From Variovorax sp. J2L1-78 (lineage in GTDB: Bacteria; Pseudomonadota; Gammaproteobacteria; Burkholderiales; Burkholderiaceae_C), in NCBI RefSeq assembly GCF_030317205.1, contig NZ_JASZYB010000003.1, forward strand, positions 558,001-622,000: DNA of 64,000 nt, written 5' to 3'. The notes under the pieces are model-generated. The model worked only from the letters and a program-made list of their open reading frames with translations, searched no databases and had not been told where the DNA came from. Each line of letters opens with the position of its first letter. Positions within the stretch are counted from its first letter, which is position 1. Shown here in pieces: positions 23,698 through 32,222 of the stretch. The position numbers were made by a program, and so were the translations under genes.

Positions 23698-24546
23698 ATG
23701 AAACTTGTGCGCTACGGCAACCCCGGCAAGGAAAAGCCCGGCCTCATCGACGACAACGGCCAGCTGCGCGACCTGAGCGCGGTGGTCAAGGACCTGGGCC
23801 CCGATCAACTCGGCGATGCCGCACTGGCCAAGCTGCGCAAGATCAAGACCGACAAGCTGCCGCTGGTGCGCGGCAAGCCGCGTTTCGGCAGCCCGGTCGC
23901 CAACGTCGGCAAGTTCATCGCCATCGGCCTGAACTACGCGGACCATGCGGCCGAGTCGGGCCTGCCGGTGCCGAAGGAACCGGTGGTGTTCATGAAGGCG
24001 ACCAGTTGCATTCAAGGCCCGAATGACCCCGTCATGCTGCCCAAGAACTCGGTCAAGTCCGACTGGGAAGTCGAGCTCGGCGTGGTCATCGGCACGCGCG
24101 CGCGCTACGTGTCGCAGAAAGAGGCGCTGGACTATGTGGCGGGCTACTGCGTCATCAACGACGTGAGCGAGCGCGAATACCAGATCGAGCGCGGCGGCAC
24201 CTGGGACAAGGGCAAGGGTTGCGACACCTTCGGCCCGCTCGGCCCCTGGCTGGTGACGCGCGACGAGGTGCCACAACCGCAGAAGCTTGCGATGTGGCTG
24301 GATCTCAACGGCAAGCGGGTGCAGACCGGCAATACGAAGACCATGATCTTCTCGGTGGCCAAGCTGGTGAGCTACGTCAGCCAGTTCATGACGCTGATGC
24401 CCGGCGATGTGATCACCACCGGCACGCCACCCGGCGTCGGCCTGGGCATGAAGCCCCCGATGTTCCTGAAGAAGGGCGACGTGATGACCCTGGGCATCGA
24501 AGGCCTCGGCGAACAGCGCCAGGACGTGGTCGCGTTCAAGCGCTGA
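23698..24546 (+). CDS. fumarylacetoacetase-family hydrolase (2,4-diketo-3-deoxy-sugar-acid hydrolase-like)
   Basis: The 282-residue protein has the FAH C-terminal fold with the metal motif DWEVELGVVIG and the later GDVITTGTPPGVG. Enzymes with this length and N-terminus include ureidoglycolate-lyase-like proteins and the 2,4-diketo-3-deoxy-L-fuconate or -rhamnonate hydrolases that release pyruvate plus a hydroxy acid. The adjacent SDRs and UxaA-type dehydratase favour the sugar-acid role. It lies 46 bp after the second SDR gene, with an AAAGGAAGC ribosome site, and is followed by a strong terminator. Confidence 0.88.
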   Translation: MKLVRYGNPGKEKPGLIDDNGQLRDLSAVVKDLGPDQLGDAALAKLRKIKTDKLPLVRGKPRFGSPVANVGKFIAIGLNYADHAAESGLPVPKEPVVFMKATSCIQGPNDPVMLPKNSVKSDWEVELGVVIGTRARYVSQKEALDYVAGYCVINDVSEREYQIERGGTWDKGKGCDTFGPLGPWLVTRDEVPQPQKLAMWLDLNGKRVQTGNTKTMIFSVAKLVSYVSQFMTLMPGDVITTGTPPGVGLGMKPPMFLKKGDVMTLGIEGLGEQRQDVVAFKR

Positions 24547-24569
24547 CCCTCCACGCACGAACATCCCGC

Positions 24570-24607
24570 AAGGGGCACGGTGCCAAGGCGCCGTGCCCCT
24601 TTTGTCT
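24570..24607 (+). terminator. rho-independent terminator after the hydrolase gene
   Basis: AAGGGGCACGG (24570-24580) pairs with CCGTGCCCCTT (24591-24601) in a perfect 11-bp stem. The stem may extend inward through a G-T pair. It is followed by TTGTCT. It closes the SDR-SDR-hydrolase operon. Confidence 0.8.
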
Positions 24608-24664
24608 GGCGCGTACGTTCGTCGCCCGTCCCGCTATTCCTTCGTCGCGCACGGGACTTTTCGC

Positions 24665-24709
24665 TTGCCACCGCACCTCGAATTCCTGCAAAATAGCACG
24701 ACCGTTCGT
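24665..24709 (+). promoter_or_regulatory. promoter and likely TetR operator upstream of the beta-oxidation operon
   Basis: A -35 like TTGCCA (24665-24670) and a -10 like CAAAAT (24689-24694) are separated by 18 bp. ACGA-CCGT-TCGT, an inverted repeat with a 4-bp centre, spans 24698-24709 just downstream of the -10. It lies 19 bp before the TetR-family start codon, a position suited to autorepression. Confidence 0.55.
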
Positions 24710-24727
24710 TTTTAACGAGGCCCCTCC

Positions 24728-25399
24728 ATGACTTCAGCTGTTTCGACCAAGCCTGCGCGCGCGCCCCAGAAGGGCCAGCAGACCAAGGCCGTGATCATCG
24801 ATGCCGCCCTCAGCCTTGCCGCGCAGATCGGCCTCGAGGGCCTGTCGATCGGCGCCATCGCCGAGGTCACGCAGATGAGCAAGTCGGGCGTTTTCGCGCA
24901 TTTCGGCTCGCGCGAGGAACTGCAGCTGTCGGTGGTGCGCGAATACCACCAGCGCTTCGAGCAGGAGGTGTTCTATCCGGCGCTGACGGCGCCTCGCGGC
25001 CTGCCGCGCCTGCGCGCCATGTTCGCCAACTGGATGAAGCGAACCTCCACCGAAATCGACTCGGGTTGCATCTACATCAGCGGCGCCGTCGAGTTCGACG
25101 ACCGCGCCGGCCCGGTGCGCGACGCGCTGGCCGAGTCCGTGAACATCTGGCTCGCAGCGATGACGCGCGCCGTGGTCATGTCCATGAAGGAAGGCCACCT
25201 GCGCGCGGACGCCGACGAGAAGCAGATCGCCTTCGAGATCCACGCGCTCATCCTGGCGCTGCATTACGAGGCCCGCTTTCTGCGGCTGCCGGGCTCGATG
25301 GAGCGTGCGCACCACGGCTTCGAGAACATCCTGGCGCGCCATGGCGCGACGCCGCCCGCGGCCGCTCCGGCGCCGCGTCGCCTCAAGCCGGTCCGCTGA
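24728..25399 (+). CDS. TetR/AcrR-family regulator of the beta-oxidation operon
   Basis: Probable acyl-CoA- or fatty-acid-responsive repressor, 223 residues. The helix-turn-helix lies in the first 75 residues, with SIGAIAEVTQMSKSGVFAHF and FGSREELQLSVV. The ligand domain contains GCIYISGAVEFDDRAGPVRDAL, seen in a TetR subgroup linked to fatty-acid genes. The proline/alanine-rich tail (from about 205) is unstructured. It is the first gene of the operon, 49 bp ahead of the acyl-CoA dehydrogenase, with its own promoter and operator candidate. Confidence 0.88.
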   Translation: MTSAVSTKPARAPQKGQQTKAVIIDAALSLAAQIGLEGLSIGAIAEVTQMSKSGVFAHFGSREELQLSVVREYHQRFEQEVFYPALTAPRGLPRLRAMFANWMKRTSTEIDSGCIYISGAVEFDDRAGPVRDALAESVNIWLAAMTRAVVMSMKEGHLRADADEKQIAFEIHALILALHYEARFLRLPGSMERAHHGFENILARHGATPPAAAPAPRRLKPVR

Positions 25400-25405
25400 C
25401 CGGCG

Positions 25406-25438
25406 CCTCTTTCTCTCTTCCTTCTTCTTTCCTTTCCC
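25406..25438 (+). other. 33-nt uninterrupted pyrimidine tract
   Basis: Every base from 25406 to 25438 is C or T, between the TetR gene and the acyl-CoA dehydrogenase. It is followed by CGGAGTCACCG and the ATG. It may be an S1-binding leader segment or a simple mutational tract. Confidence 0.5.
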
Positions 25439-25448
25439 GGAGTCACCG

Positions 25449-27245
25449 ATGCCGCTCTACACCCCGCCGCTGCGCGACATGCAGTTCGTCCTGCACGAAG
25501 TCCTTCGCGTCACCGACGAATTCAAGGCCATGCCAGCCCACGCCGAGACCGACGTCGACACCGTCAATGCCGTGATCGAGGAGGCCGGCAAGTTCGCGTC
25601 CGAGGTCACCTTCCCGCTGAACATCGGCGGCGATGAAGAAGGCTGTGTGCTCGACAAGGCAACGCACGAGGTCAAGACGCCGACCGGCTTCAAGGATGCC
25701 TACGCGAAGTTCGTCGAGGGCGGATGGGCCGCACTGTCGTGCAAGCCGGAGTTCGGCGGCCAGGGCCTGCCCTTCGTGCTGAACCAGTGCCTCTACGAGA
25801 TGCTCAACAGCGCCAACCAGGCGTGGACGATGTACCCCGGCCTCTCGCATGGGGCCTACGAGGCGCTGGTGGCGCACGGCACGGAAGAGCAGAAGAAAAC
25901 CTACCTGCCCAAGCTCGTGACAGGCGAGTGGACCGGCACCATGTGCCTGACCGAAGCGCATTGCGGCACCGACCTCGGCCTGCTGCGCACCAGGGCCGAA
26001 CCGCAGGCGGACGGCAGCTACCGGCTCACCGGCAACAAGATCTTCATCTCGGCCGGCGAGCACGACATGGCCGCCAACATCGTCCACCTGGTGCTGGCCC
26101 GCCTGCCGGACGCACCGAAGGGCAGCAAGGGCATCAGCCTGTTCGCGGTGCCCAAGTACATCGTGAAGGCCGACGGATCGCTGGGCGAGCGCAACCCGAT
26201 CTACTGCGGCGGCCTGGAGCACAAGATGGGCATCCACGGCAACGCCACGGCGCAGATCGTCATGGACGGCGCGGTGGGCAGCCTGGTGGGCGAGCCCAAC
26301 AAGGGCCTGGCCGCGATGTTCGTGATGATGAATGCCGCGCGCCTGGGCGTGGGCAACCAGTCGCTGGGCCTGACCGAGGTGGCGTACCAGAATGCGCTGG
26401 CCTACGCCAAGGACCGCGTGCAGATGCGTTCGCTGTCGGGCGTGAAGGCCAAGGACAAGGAAGCCGACCCGATCATCGTGCACCCCGACGTGCGCAAGAT
26501 GCTGCTCACGGCCAAGGCCTATGCCGAAGGCGGCCGGGCGCTGCAGATCTTCTGCACGCTGCTGCTCGACAAGGAGCACCACCACCCCGACGAGAAGGTG
26601 CGCAAGGACAGCGGCGAACTCGTCGCGCTGCTCACGCCCATCGTGAAGGCCTTCATCACCGACAACGGCCACATTGCGACCAACGCCTGCATGCAGGTCT
26701 TCGGCGGCCACGGCTTCATCAAGGAATGGGGCATGGAGCAGTTCGTGCGGGACAACCGCATCAACATGATCTACGAAGGCACCAACACCATCCAGTCGCT
26801 CGACCTGCTGGGCCGCAAGGTGCTGGGCAACAACGGCGCCACGCTCAAGAAGTTCGGCAAGCTGGTCGGCGCGCTGGTCGCCGAGGAAGGCGTGAACGAG
26901 AAGATGAGCGAGTTCATCACGCCCATCGCGGTGCTGGGCGAGCAACTCACCAAGTTCACGATGGAGATCGGCTTCAAGGGTTCGCAGAACCCCGACGAAG
27001 TGGGCGCGGCCGCGGTCGACTACCTGCGCGTGGCGGGCCACCTGGTGTTCGGCTACCTGTTCGCCCGCATGGCGCAGGTGGCGCTGCGCGAGATCGCCGC
27101 TGGCAACACGGACCCCTTCTACGTCGCCAAGCTGCAGACCGCGCGCTTCTACTTCGCCAAGCTGTTCCCCGAGACCGCGACGCTGATGCGCACCGCGCGC
27201 GCCGGCAGCAAGGCGCTCATGGACACCGACGCGGCGCTGGCCTGA
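25449..27245 (+). CDS. acyl-CoA dehydrogenase with C-terminal extension (DmdC/FadE5-like)
   Basis: FAD enzyme for the first oxidation of acyl-CoA. The 598-residue length matches the long subgroup that includes 3-methylmercaptopropionyl-CoA dehydrogenase. FAD-site motifs are CLTEAHCGTDLGLLRTRA and FISAGEHDMA, and the catalytic glutamate lies in NMIYEGTNTIQSLDLLGRKV. The start at 25449 (MPLYTPPLRDMQFVLHEVL) is the family's characteristic opening and has a CGGAG ribosome site. It feeds the FadB-like protein and thiolase downstream. Chain-length preference cannot be read from the sequence. Confidence 0.94.
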   Translation: MPLYTPPLRDMQFVLHEVLRVTDEFKAMPAHAETDVDTVNAVIEEAGKFASEVTFPLNIGGDEEGCVLDKATHEVKTPTGFKDAYAKFVEGGWAALSCKPEFGGQGLPFVLNQCLYEMLNSANQAWTMYPGLSHGAYEALVAHGTEEQKKTYLPKLVTGEWTGTMCLTEAHCGTDLGLLRTRAEPQADGSYRLTGNKIFISAGEHDMAANIVHLVLARLPDAPKGSKGISLFAVPKYIVKADGSLGERNPIYCGGLEHKMGIHGNATAQIVMDGAVGSLVGEPNKGLAAMFVMMNAARLGVGNQSLGLTEVAYQNALAYAKDRVQMRSLSGVKAKDKEADPIIVHPDVRKMLLTAKAYAEGGRALQIFCTLLLDKEHHHPDEKVRKDSGELVALLTPIVKAFITDNGHIATNACMQVFGGHGFIKEWGMEQFVRDNRINMIYEGTNTIQSLDLLGRKVLGNNGATLKKFGKLVGALVAEEGVNEKMSEFITPIAVLGEQLTKFTMEIGFKGSQNPDEVGAAAVDYLRVAGHLVFGYLFARMAQVALREIAAGNTDPFYVAKLQTARFYFAKLFPETATLMRTARAGSKALMDTDAALA

Positions 27246-27282
27246 CGCGCGTCGACGCGATACCTACAAGAACGGAGACACC

Positions 27283-27717
27283 ATGAAAGCCTTTGTCGCA
27301 AGCATCGTCCTGATCGTTGGCGCCACCTCGGCGCTGGCGCAGATGAGCCCGGTGGGCCTCTGGCGCACCATCGACGACAAGACCGGCGAGGCCAAGGGCG
27401 AGATCCGCATCACGGAATCGGGCGGCGCGCTGGCCGGCCGCCTCGAGCGTTCGCTCAAGAAGGACACCAAGCCGGACGCCACCTGCGACGAATGCACCGA
27501 CGACCGCAAGGGCAAGCCGATCACGGGCCTGGAGATCGTCCGCGGCGGTGCCAAGGCCGAAGGCAAGGACGTCTGGGAAGGCGGAAAGATCCTCGACCCC
27601 GAGAACGGCAAGGAATACCGCGCCAGTTTCACGCCCATCGACGGCGGCCAGAAGCTGCAGGTGCGTGGCTACCTGGGCCCCTTCTGGCGCACCCAGATCT
27701 GGAATCGTGTCCAGTAA
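27283..27717 (+). CDS. DUF2147 protein, probably periplasmic
   Basis: 144 residues: a signal peptide (MKAFVASIVLIVGATSALAQ) followed by the DUF2147 beta-rich domain, recognisable by SPVGLWRTIDDKTGEAKGEI near its start and a Cys pair in CDECTDDRKGKPITGLEI. Function is not known; members are secreted and lipocalin-like. It is unusual that a secreted protein is placed inside a cytoplasmic beta-oxidation operon, 37 bp after the acyl-CoA dehydrogenase and 19 bp before the FadB-like gene. A role in binding or taking up the lipid substrate is a guess. Confidence 0.87.
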   Translation: MKAFVASIVLIVGATSALAQMSPVGLWRTIDDKTGEAKGEIRITESGGALAGRLERSLKKDTKPDATCDECTDDRKGKPITGLEIVRGGAKAEGKDVWEGGKILDPENGKEYRASFTPIDGGQKLQVRGYLGPFWRTQIWNRVQ

Positions 27718-27736
27718 CCCATTTCGAGAACAACCC

Positions 27737-30136
27737 ATGTCCCGATTCAATGTGAAGAAAGTCGCCGTGCTCGGCGCCGGCGTGATGGGCGCGCAGATCG
27801 CTGCGCACCTGGTCAACGTGCGCGTGCCCGTCGTGCTGTTCGACCTGGCAGCGAAGGAGGGTCCGAAGAACGGCATCGTCCTGCGCGCCATCGACAACCT
27901 CAAGAAGCAGAAGCCCGCGCCGCTGGGCGACGTGGCCGACGCCGCGCTGATCGAGGTCGCGAACTACGAGGACGATCTCGCCAAGCTCGGCGACTGCGAC
28001 CTGGTGATCGAGGCCATCGCCGAGCGCATGGACTGGAAGCTCGACCTCTACAAGAAGATCGCGCCGCACGTGTCGAAGAACGCCATCCTGGCGTCGAACA
28101 CTTCCGGCCTGTCGATCACGAAGCTCAGCGAAGCACTGCCCGAGGAGCTCAAGCCGCGCTTCTGCGGCATCCACTTCTTCAACCCGCCACGCTACATGTT
28201 CCTGGTCGAGCTGATCGACACGCCGACCACGCAGCCGCAGGTGCTCGACCAGCTCGAGGCCTTCGTCACCAGTACGCTCGGCAAGGGCGTGGTGCGTGCG
28301 CACGACACGCCCAACTTCATCGCCAACCGCGTCGGCATCGCCGGCATGCTGGCGACGCTGAAGGAGGTCGAGAAGTTCGGCCTGACGTCGGACATCGTCG
28401 ACGACCTCACGGGCAAGAAATTGGGCCGTGCGAGCTCGGGCACCTTCCGCACGGCCGACGTGGTGGGCCTCGACACGATGGCGCACGTCGTGAAGACCCT
28501 GCAGGACAACCTGAACGCAGAGACCGATCCGTTCTACGGCAATTTCGCGACGCCGCCGGTGCTCGCCAAACTGCTGGAGCTCGGCCACCTCGGGCAGAAG
28601 ACCAAGGCAGGCTTCTATAAGAAGGTCGGCCGCGACATCCTGCGCTTCGACCTCAAGAGCGGCGACTACGTGGCCGGCGGCGAGAAGGCCGACGAGGTGT
28701 ACGGCCGCATGCTCAAGCGCCCGGCGGCCGAGCGGCTGAAGCTGCTGCGCGAGAGCGAGGGCCCGCAAGGCCAGTTCCTCTGGGCCATCCTGCGCGACGG
28801 CTTTCACTACGCGGCGGTGCACCTGGCGACCATCGCCGAGAGCGCGCGCGACATCGATTTCGCCATGCGCTGGGGCTTCGGCATGCAGCAGGGCCCGTTC
28901 GAACTGTGGCAAGAGGCCGGCTGGGCGCAGGTCGCCAAGTGGGTGCAGGAAGACATCGATGCGGGCAAGGCGCTCAGCAGCGCGCCGCTGCCGGCATGGG
29001 TGTTCGAAGGGCCGGTGGCCGAACTGGGCGGCGTGCACACACCGGGCGGGTCCTGGAGTGCCTCGCTCGGCAAGTTCGTCCCGCAAAGAAAGCTCCCGGT
29101 GCATGCGCGCCAGCTCTTTCCCGAAAGCGTGCTGGGTGCGAACGCGCCCGATCCGACGCAAGCGGGCACCACGATCAGCGACGAAGGCGACGTGCGCGTC
29201 TGGACGCTCGACGGCGAGGTGCTGATTGCCAGCATCCACTCGAAGATGAACGCGATCAGCCCCGACGTGGCCGAGTCGCTGGCGGCTGCCGTCGAGCTTG
29301 CCGAGGCCGAGTACCAGGGTCTGGTGATCTGGTCGCCGGACGACAAGTTCTCCGTCGGCGCCGACCTGCAGGCGATGCTGCCGGCCTTCGTGGTCGCCGG
29401 CATCGGTGCGGTCGAAGGCGCGGAGGAAGAGCTCCAGAAGCTGATGCTCAGGATGCGCTACGCCAGCGTGCCGGTGGTCTCGGCCATCCGCGGGCTGGCG
29501 CTCGGCGGGGGCTGCGAGCTGGCCGTGTATTCGGCCAAGCGTGTCGCCGCGATGGAAAGCTACATCGGCCTGGTCGAGGTTGGCGTGGGCCTGGTGCCGG
29601 GCGCCGGTGGCCTGACCTACATCGCGCGCCGTGCGGCCGAGAATGCCGCGGCCTCGACTGGCACCGACCTGCTGCCCTTCCTCACCGAGGGCTTCACCGC
29701 CGCGGCGATGGCCAAGGTCGGCACCGGCGCGCTCGACTCGAAGAAGCTGGGCTACCTGCTGGAAGGCGACGTGATCGTGCCGAACAAGGACGAGCTGCTC
29801 TACGTCGCGCTGCAGCAGGCCAAGGCGATGGCCGACGCCGGCTACCGCGCCCCGCTGCGCCGCAGCTTCCGCGTCGCGGGCCGGAGCGGCGCCGCGACCA
29901 TCAAGGGCCAGCTGGTCAACATGCGCGATGGCGGCTTCATCAGCGCGCACGACTTCCACATCGCCAGCCTGATCGCCGAGGTGGTGACCGGCGGCGACAT
30001 CGACGCGGGCTCGCTCGTGACCGAGGAGTACCTGATGGCGCTGGAGCGCAAGGCCTTCTGCTCGCTCATCGTGCATCCGAAGACGCAGGAGCGAATCATG
30101 GGGATGCTCTCCACCGGCAAGCCGGTCCGGAACTGA
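27737..30136 (+). CDS. 3-hydroxyacyl-CoA dehydrogenase / enoyl-CoA hydratase fusion (FadB/FadJ-like, reversed order)
   Basis: Two-step beta-oxidation enzyme, 799 residues. The NAD-binding dehydrogenase comes first (GAGVMG at 13-18, then ILASNTSGLSI and GIHFFNPPRYM). An enoyl-CoA hydratase/isomerase domain follows in the C-terminal third (VSAIRGLALGGGCELAVYS, VEVGVGLVPGAGG). This order is the reverse of E. coli FadB and is the common form in betaproteobacteria. The start at 27737 gives the compact MSRFNVKKVAVLGAG. The thiolase gene follows after 14 bp, as expected for a functional pair. Confidence 0.95.
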   Translation: MSRFNVKKVAVLGAGVMGAQIAAHLVNVRVPVVLFDLAAKEGPKNGIVLRAIDNLKKQKPAPLGDVADAALIEVANYEDDLAKLGDCDLVIEAIAERMDWKLDLYKKIAPHVSKNAILASNTSGLSITKLSEALPEELKPRFCGIHFFNPPRYMFLVELIDTPTTQPQVLDQLEAFVTSTLGKGVVRAHDTPNFIANRVGIAGMLATLKEVEKFGLTSDIVDDLTGKKLGRASSGTFRTADVVGLDTMAHVVKTLQDNLNAETDPFYGNFATPPVLAKLLELGHLGQKTKAGFYKKVGRDILRFDLKSGDYVAGGEKADEVYGRMLKRPAAERLKLLRESEGPQGQFLWAILRDGFHYAAVHLATIAESARDIDFAMRWGFGMQQGPFELWQEAGWAQVAKWVQEDIDAGKALSSAPLPAWVFEGPVAELGGVHTPGGSWSASLGKFVPQRKLPVHARQLFPESVLGANAPDPTQAGTTISDEGDVRVWTLDGEVLIASIHSKMNAISPDVAESLAAAVELAEAEYQGLVIWSPDDKFSVGADLQAMLPAFVVAGIGAVEGAEEELQKLMLRMRYASVPVVSAIRGLALGGGCELAVYSAKRVAAMESYIGLVEVGVGLVPGAGGLTYIARRAAENAAASTGTDLLPFLTEGFTAAAMAKVGTGALDSKKLGYLLEGDVIVPNKDELLYVALQQAKAMADAGYRAPLRRSFRVAGRSGAATIKGQLVNMRDGGFISAHDFHIASLIAEVVTGGDIDAGSLVTEEYLMALERKAFCSLIVHPKTQERIMGMLSTGKPVRN

Positions 30137-30150
30137 AGGAAGAACACATC

Positions 30151-31350
30151 ATGAGCAAGCAAGTTCAAGACGCCTACATCGTCTCCGCCACGCGCACGCC
30201 CATCGGCAAGTCGCACCGCGGCTACTTTCGCAATTCCCGCCCGGACGACCTGCTGGCGGCCACGCTGCGCGCGGCGCTGGCGGCCGTGCCCCGTCTCGAC
30301 CCGAAGGCCATCGAGGACATCATCTGCGGCTGCGCCATTCCCGAAGGCAGCCAGGGCCTGAACATCGCGCGCATCGGCGCGGTGCTGGCGGGGCTGCCCA
30401 ACAGCATCGGCGGCATCACGGTCAACCGCTTCTGCGCCTCGGGCCTGTCGGCGGTGCAGATGGCCGCCGACCGCATCCGCGTCGGCGAGGCCGACGTGAT
30501 GATCGCCGCCGGCGTCGAGAGCATGAGCATGGTGCCGATGATGGGCAACTCGCCGTCGCTGTCGCCCTCGATCTTCGAGCGCGAAGGCGACGTCGGCATC
30601 GCCTACGGCATGGGCCTCACGGCCGAGAAGGTCGCGCAGCAGTGGAAGGTGAGCCGCGATGCGCAGGACGCCTTCGCGCTGGCCTCGCACCAGAAGGCGC
30701 TGGCCGCGCAGAAGGCCGGCGAATTCGCCGACGAGATCACGTCCGTCGAGGTGACCGACCGCACGCCGGACCTCGACACGGGTGAATCGATCGCGAAGAC
30801 GCGCACCGTGAGCCTCGACGAAGGCGCGCGCCCCGACACCAGCCTCGAAGGCCTGGCCAAGCTGCGCACCGTGTTCGCCGCACGCGGCACCGTCACCGCG
30901 GGCAACAGCTCGCAGACCTCCGACGGCGCGGGCGCGCTGATCCTGGCGAGCGAGAAGGCCTGCCGGCAGTACGACCTGACGCCGCTGGCGCGCTTCGTGA
31001 GCTTCGCGAGCAAGGGCGTGCCGCCGCACATCATGGGCATCGGCCCGATCGAGGCGATTCCCGCCGCGCTGCGCTACGCCGGCCTGAAGCACGAGGACAT
31101 CGACTGGTTCGAATTGAACGAGGCGTTCGCTGCGCAGTCCTTGGCCGTCATCAACACGTTGGGGCTCGATCCGAGCAAGGTGAACCCGATGGGTGGGGCC
31201 ATTGCGCTGGGCCACCCGCTGGGGGCGACCGGCGCTATCCGCTCCGCGACAGTCGTGCATGCCTTGCGGCGCAAGAATCTGAAGTACGGCATGGTCACGA
31301 TGTGCGTGGGCATGGGGCAGGGCGCAGCCGGGATCTTCGAGCGGGTCTGA
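30151..31350 (+). CDS. acetyl-CoA C-acyltransferase (thiolase)
   Basis: Final step of beta-oxidation: cleaves 3-ketoacyl-CoA with CoA. The 399 residues contain the nucleophilic Cys95 in NRFCASGLSAVQ, NEAFAAQSLA, GGAIALGHPLGATG with the catalytic histidine, and CVGMGQGAAG with the second cysteine. A GGAAGAA ribosome site precedes the ATG at 30151. It is the functional partner of the fusion protein just upstream. Confidence 0.96.
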   Translation: MSKQVQDAYIVSATRTPIGKSHRGYFRNSRPDDLLAATLRAALAAVPRLDPKAIEDIICGCAIPEGSQGLNIARIGAVLAGLPNSIGGITVNRFCASGLSAVQMAADRIRVGEADVMIAAGVESMSMVPMMGNSPSLSPSIFEREGDVGIAYGMGLTAEKVAQQWKVSRDAQDAFALASHQKALAAQKAGEFADEITSVEVTDRTPDLDTGESIAKTRTVSLDEGARPDTSLEGLAKLRTVFAARGTVTAGNSSQTSDGAGALILASEKACRQYDLTPLARFVSFASKGVPPHIMGIGPIEAIPAALRYAGLKHEDIDWFELNEAFAAQSLAVINTLGLDPSKVNPMGGAIALGHPLGATGAIRSATVVHALRRKNLKYGMVTMCVGMGQGAAGIFERV

Positions 31351-31386
31351 TCGGTCGCTGCGCCCGCATTTCGAGGAGACGAGGAA

Positions 31387-32220
31387 ATGACGACGCAACA
31401 CATCTTCGACAAGGCGCTCGCGCTGCACCACAGCGACATCCGCGTGGGCCACTTCACCGGCACGACGAGCCCGGACTACTGGAACATGGTCGGTCCCTTC
31501 GGCGGCACGACGGCGGCCGTGGTGCTGCAGTCGGTGCTGCGGCATCCTGACCTGCTCGGCGCGCCGATCGCGCTCACGGTGAACTACGCCGCGGCCATCG
31601 AGGCCGGCGCCTTCGACGTGCAGGCCACCGCCGTGCGCACCAACCGGTCGACCCAGCACTGGACGGTGCAGATCACGCAGGCCGGTGCCAGCGGTGCGCC
31701 GCAGGTGACGACCACGGCCACCGTGGTGACAGCCGCCCGCCGCGAAACCTGGAGCACCAACGACCTGCCGATGCCGCTGGTGCCCGGCCCCGAGCAGACC
31801 GAGCGCATGACCATCGGGCCCAAGGGCGTCGCGTGGATCGGCCAGTACGACATGCGGCCGGTGCGCGGCAGCATTCCCACGCAATGGGACGGCGGCGGCG
31901 AGCACAGCGAGACGATGCTCTGGTTGCGCGACGCCGATCCGCGCCCGCTGGACTTCCCGGCGCTGGCCTCAATGAGCGACATGTTCTATCCGCGCGTCTG
32001 GTTGCGGCGCGCCAAGCCGGTGCCCGCCGGCACGGTGTCGATCACCACCTACTTCCATGCCGACGCATCGCACCTGGCCGAGGTCGGATGCGGCTATCTT
32101 CTCGGGCGTGCCGTGGGGCAGCAGTTCCAGAACGGCTTCTTCGACCAGAGCGCCCAGCTCTGGAGCCAGGCCGGTGCGCTGCTCGCCACGTCCAACCAGA
32201 TCGTCTATTTCAAGGAATGA
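31387..32220 (+). CDS. acyl-CoA thioesterase, double hot-dog (TesB-like)
   Basis: Hydrolyses acyl-CoA to free acid and CoA. The 277 residues fit two hot-dog domains. The first has NMVGPFGGTTAAVVLQSVL, typical of TesB-like proteins, and the second has LASMSDMFYPRVW. It may relieve CoA trapped in stalled intermediates during beta-oxidation. GAGGAGACGAGG precedes the ATG. The next gene follows after 2 bp, so all belong to one transcript. Confidence 0.86.
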   Translation: MTTQHIFDKALALHHSDIRVGHFTGTTSPDYWNMVGPFGGTTAAVVLQSVLRHPDLLGAPIALTVNYAAAIEAGAFDVQATAVRTNRSTQHWTVQITQAGASGAPQVTTTATVVTAARRETWSTNDLPMPLVPGPEQTERMTIGPKGVAWIGQYDMRPVRGSIPTQWDGGGEHSETMLWLRDADPRPLDFPALASMSDMFYPRVWLRRAKPVPAGTVSITTYFHADASHLAEVGCGYLLGRAVGQQFQNGFFDQSAQLWSQAGALLATSNQIVYFKE

Positions 32221-32222
32221 CC

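Noticed and set aside
32217..32222. Alternative ATG for the enoyl-CoA hydratase overlapping the thioesterase stop.
   Set aside because: It directly abuts the AAGGA ribosome site, while the ATG at 32223 has correct spacing.
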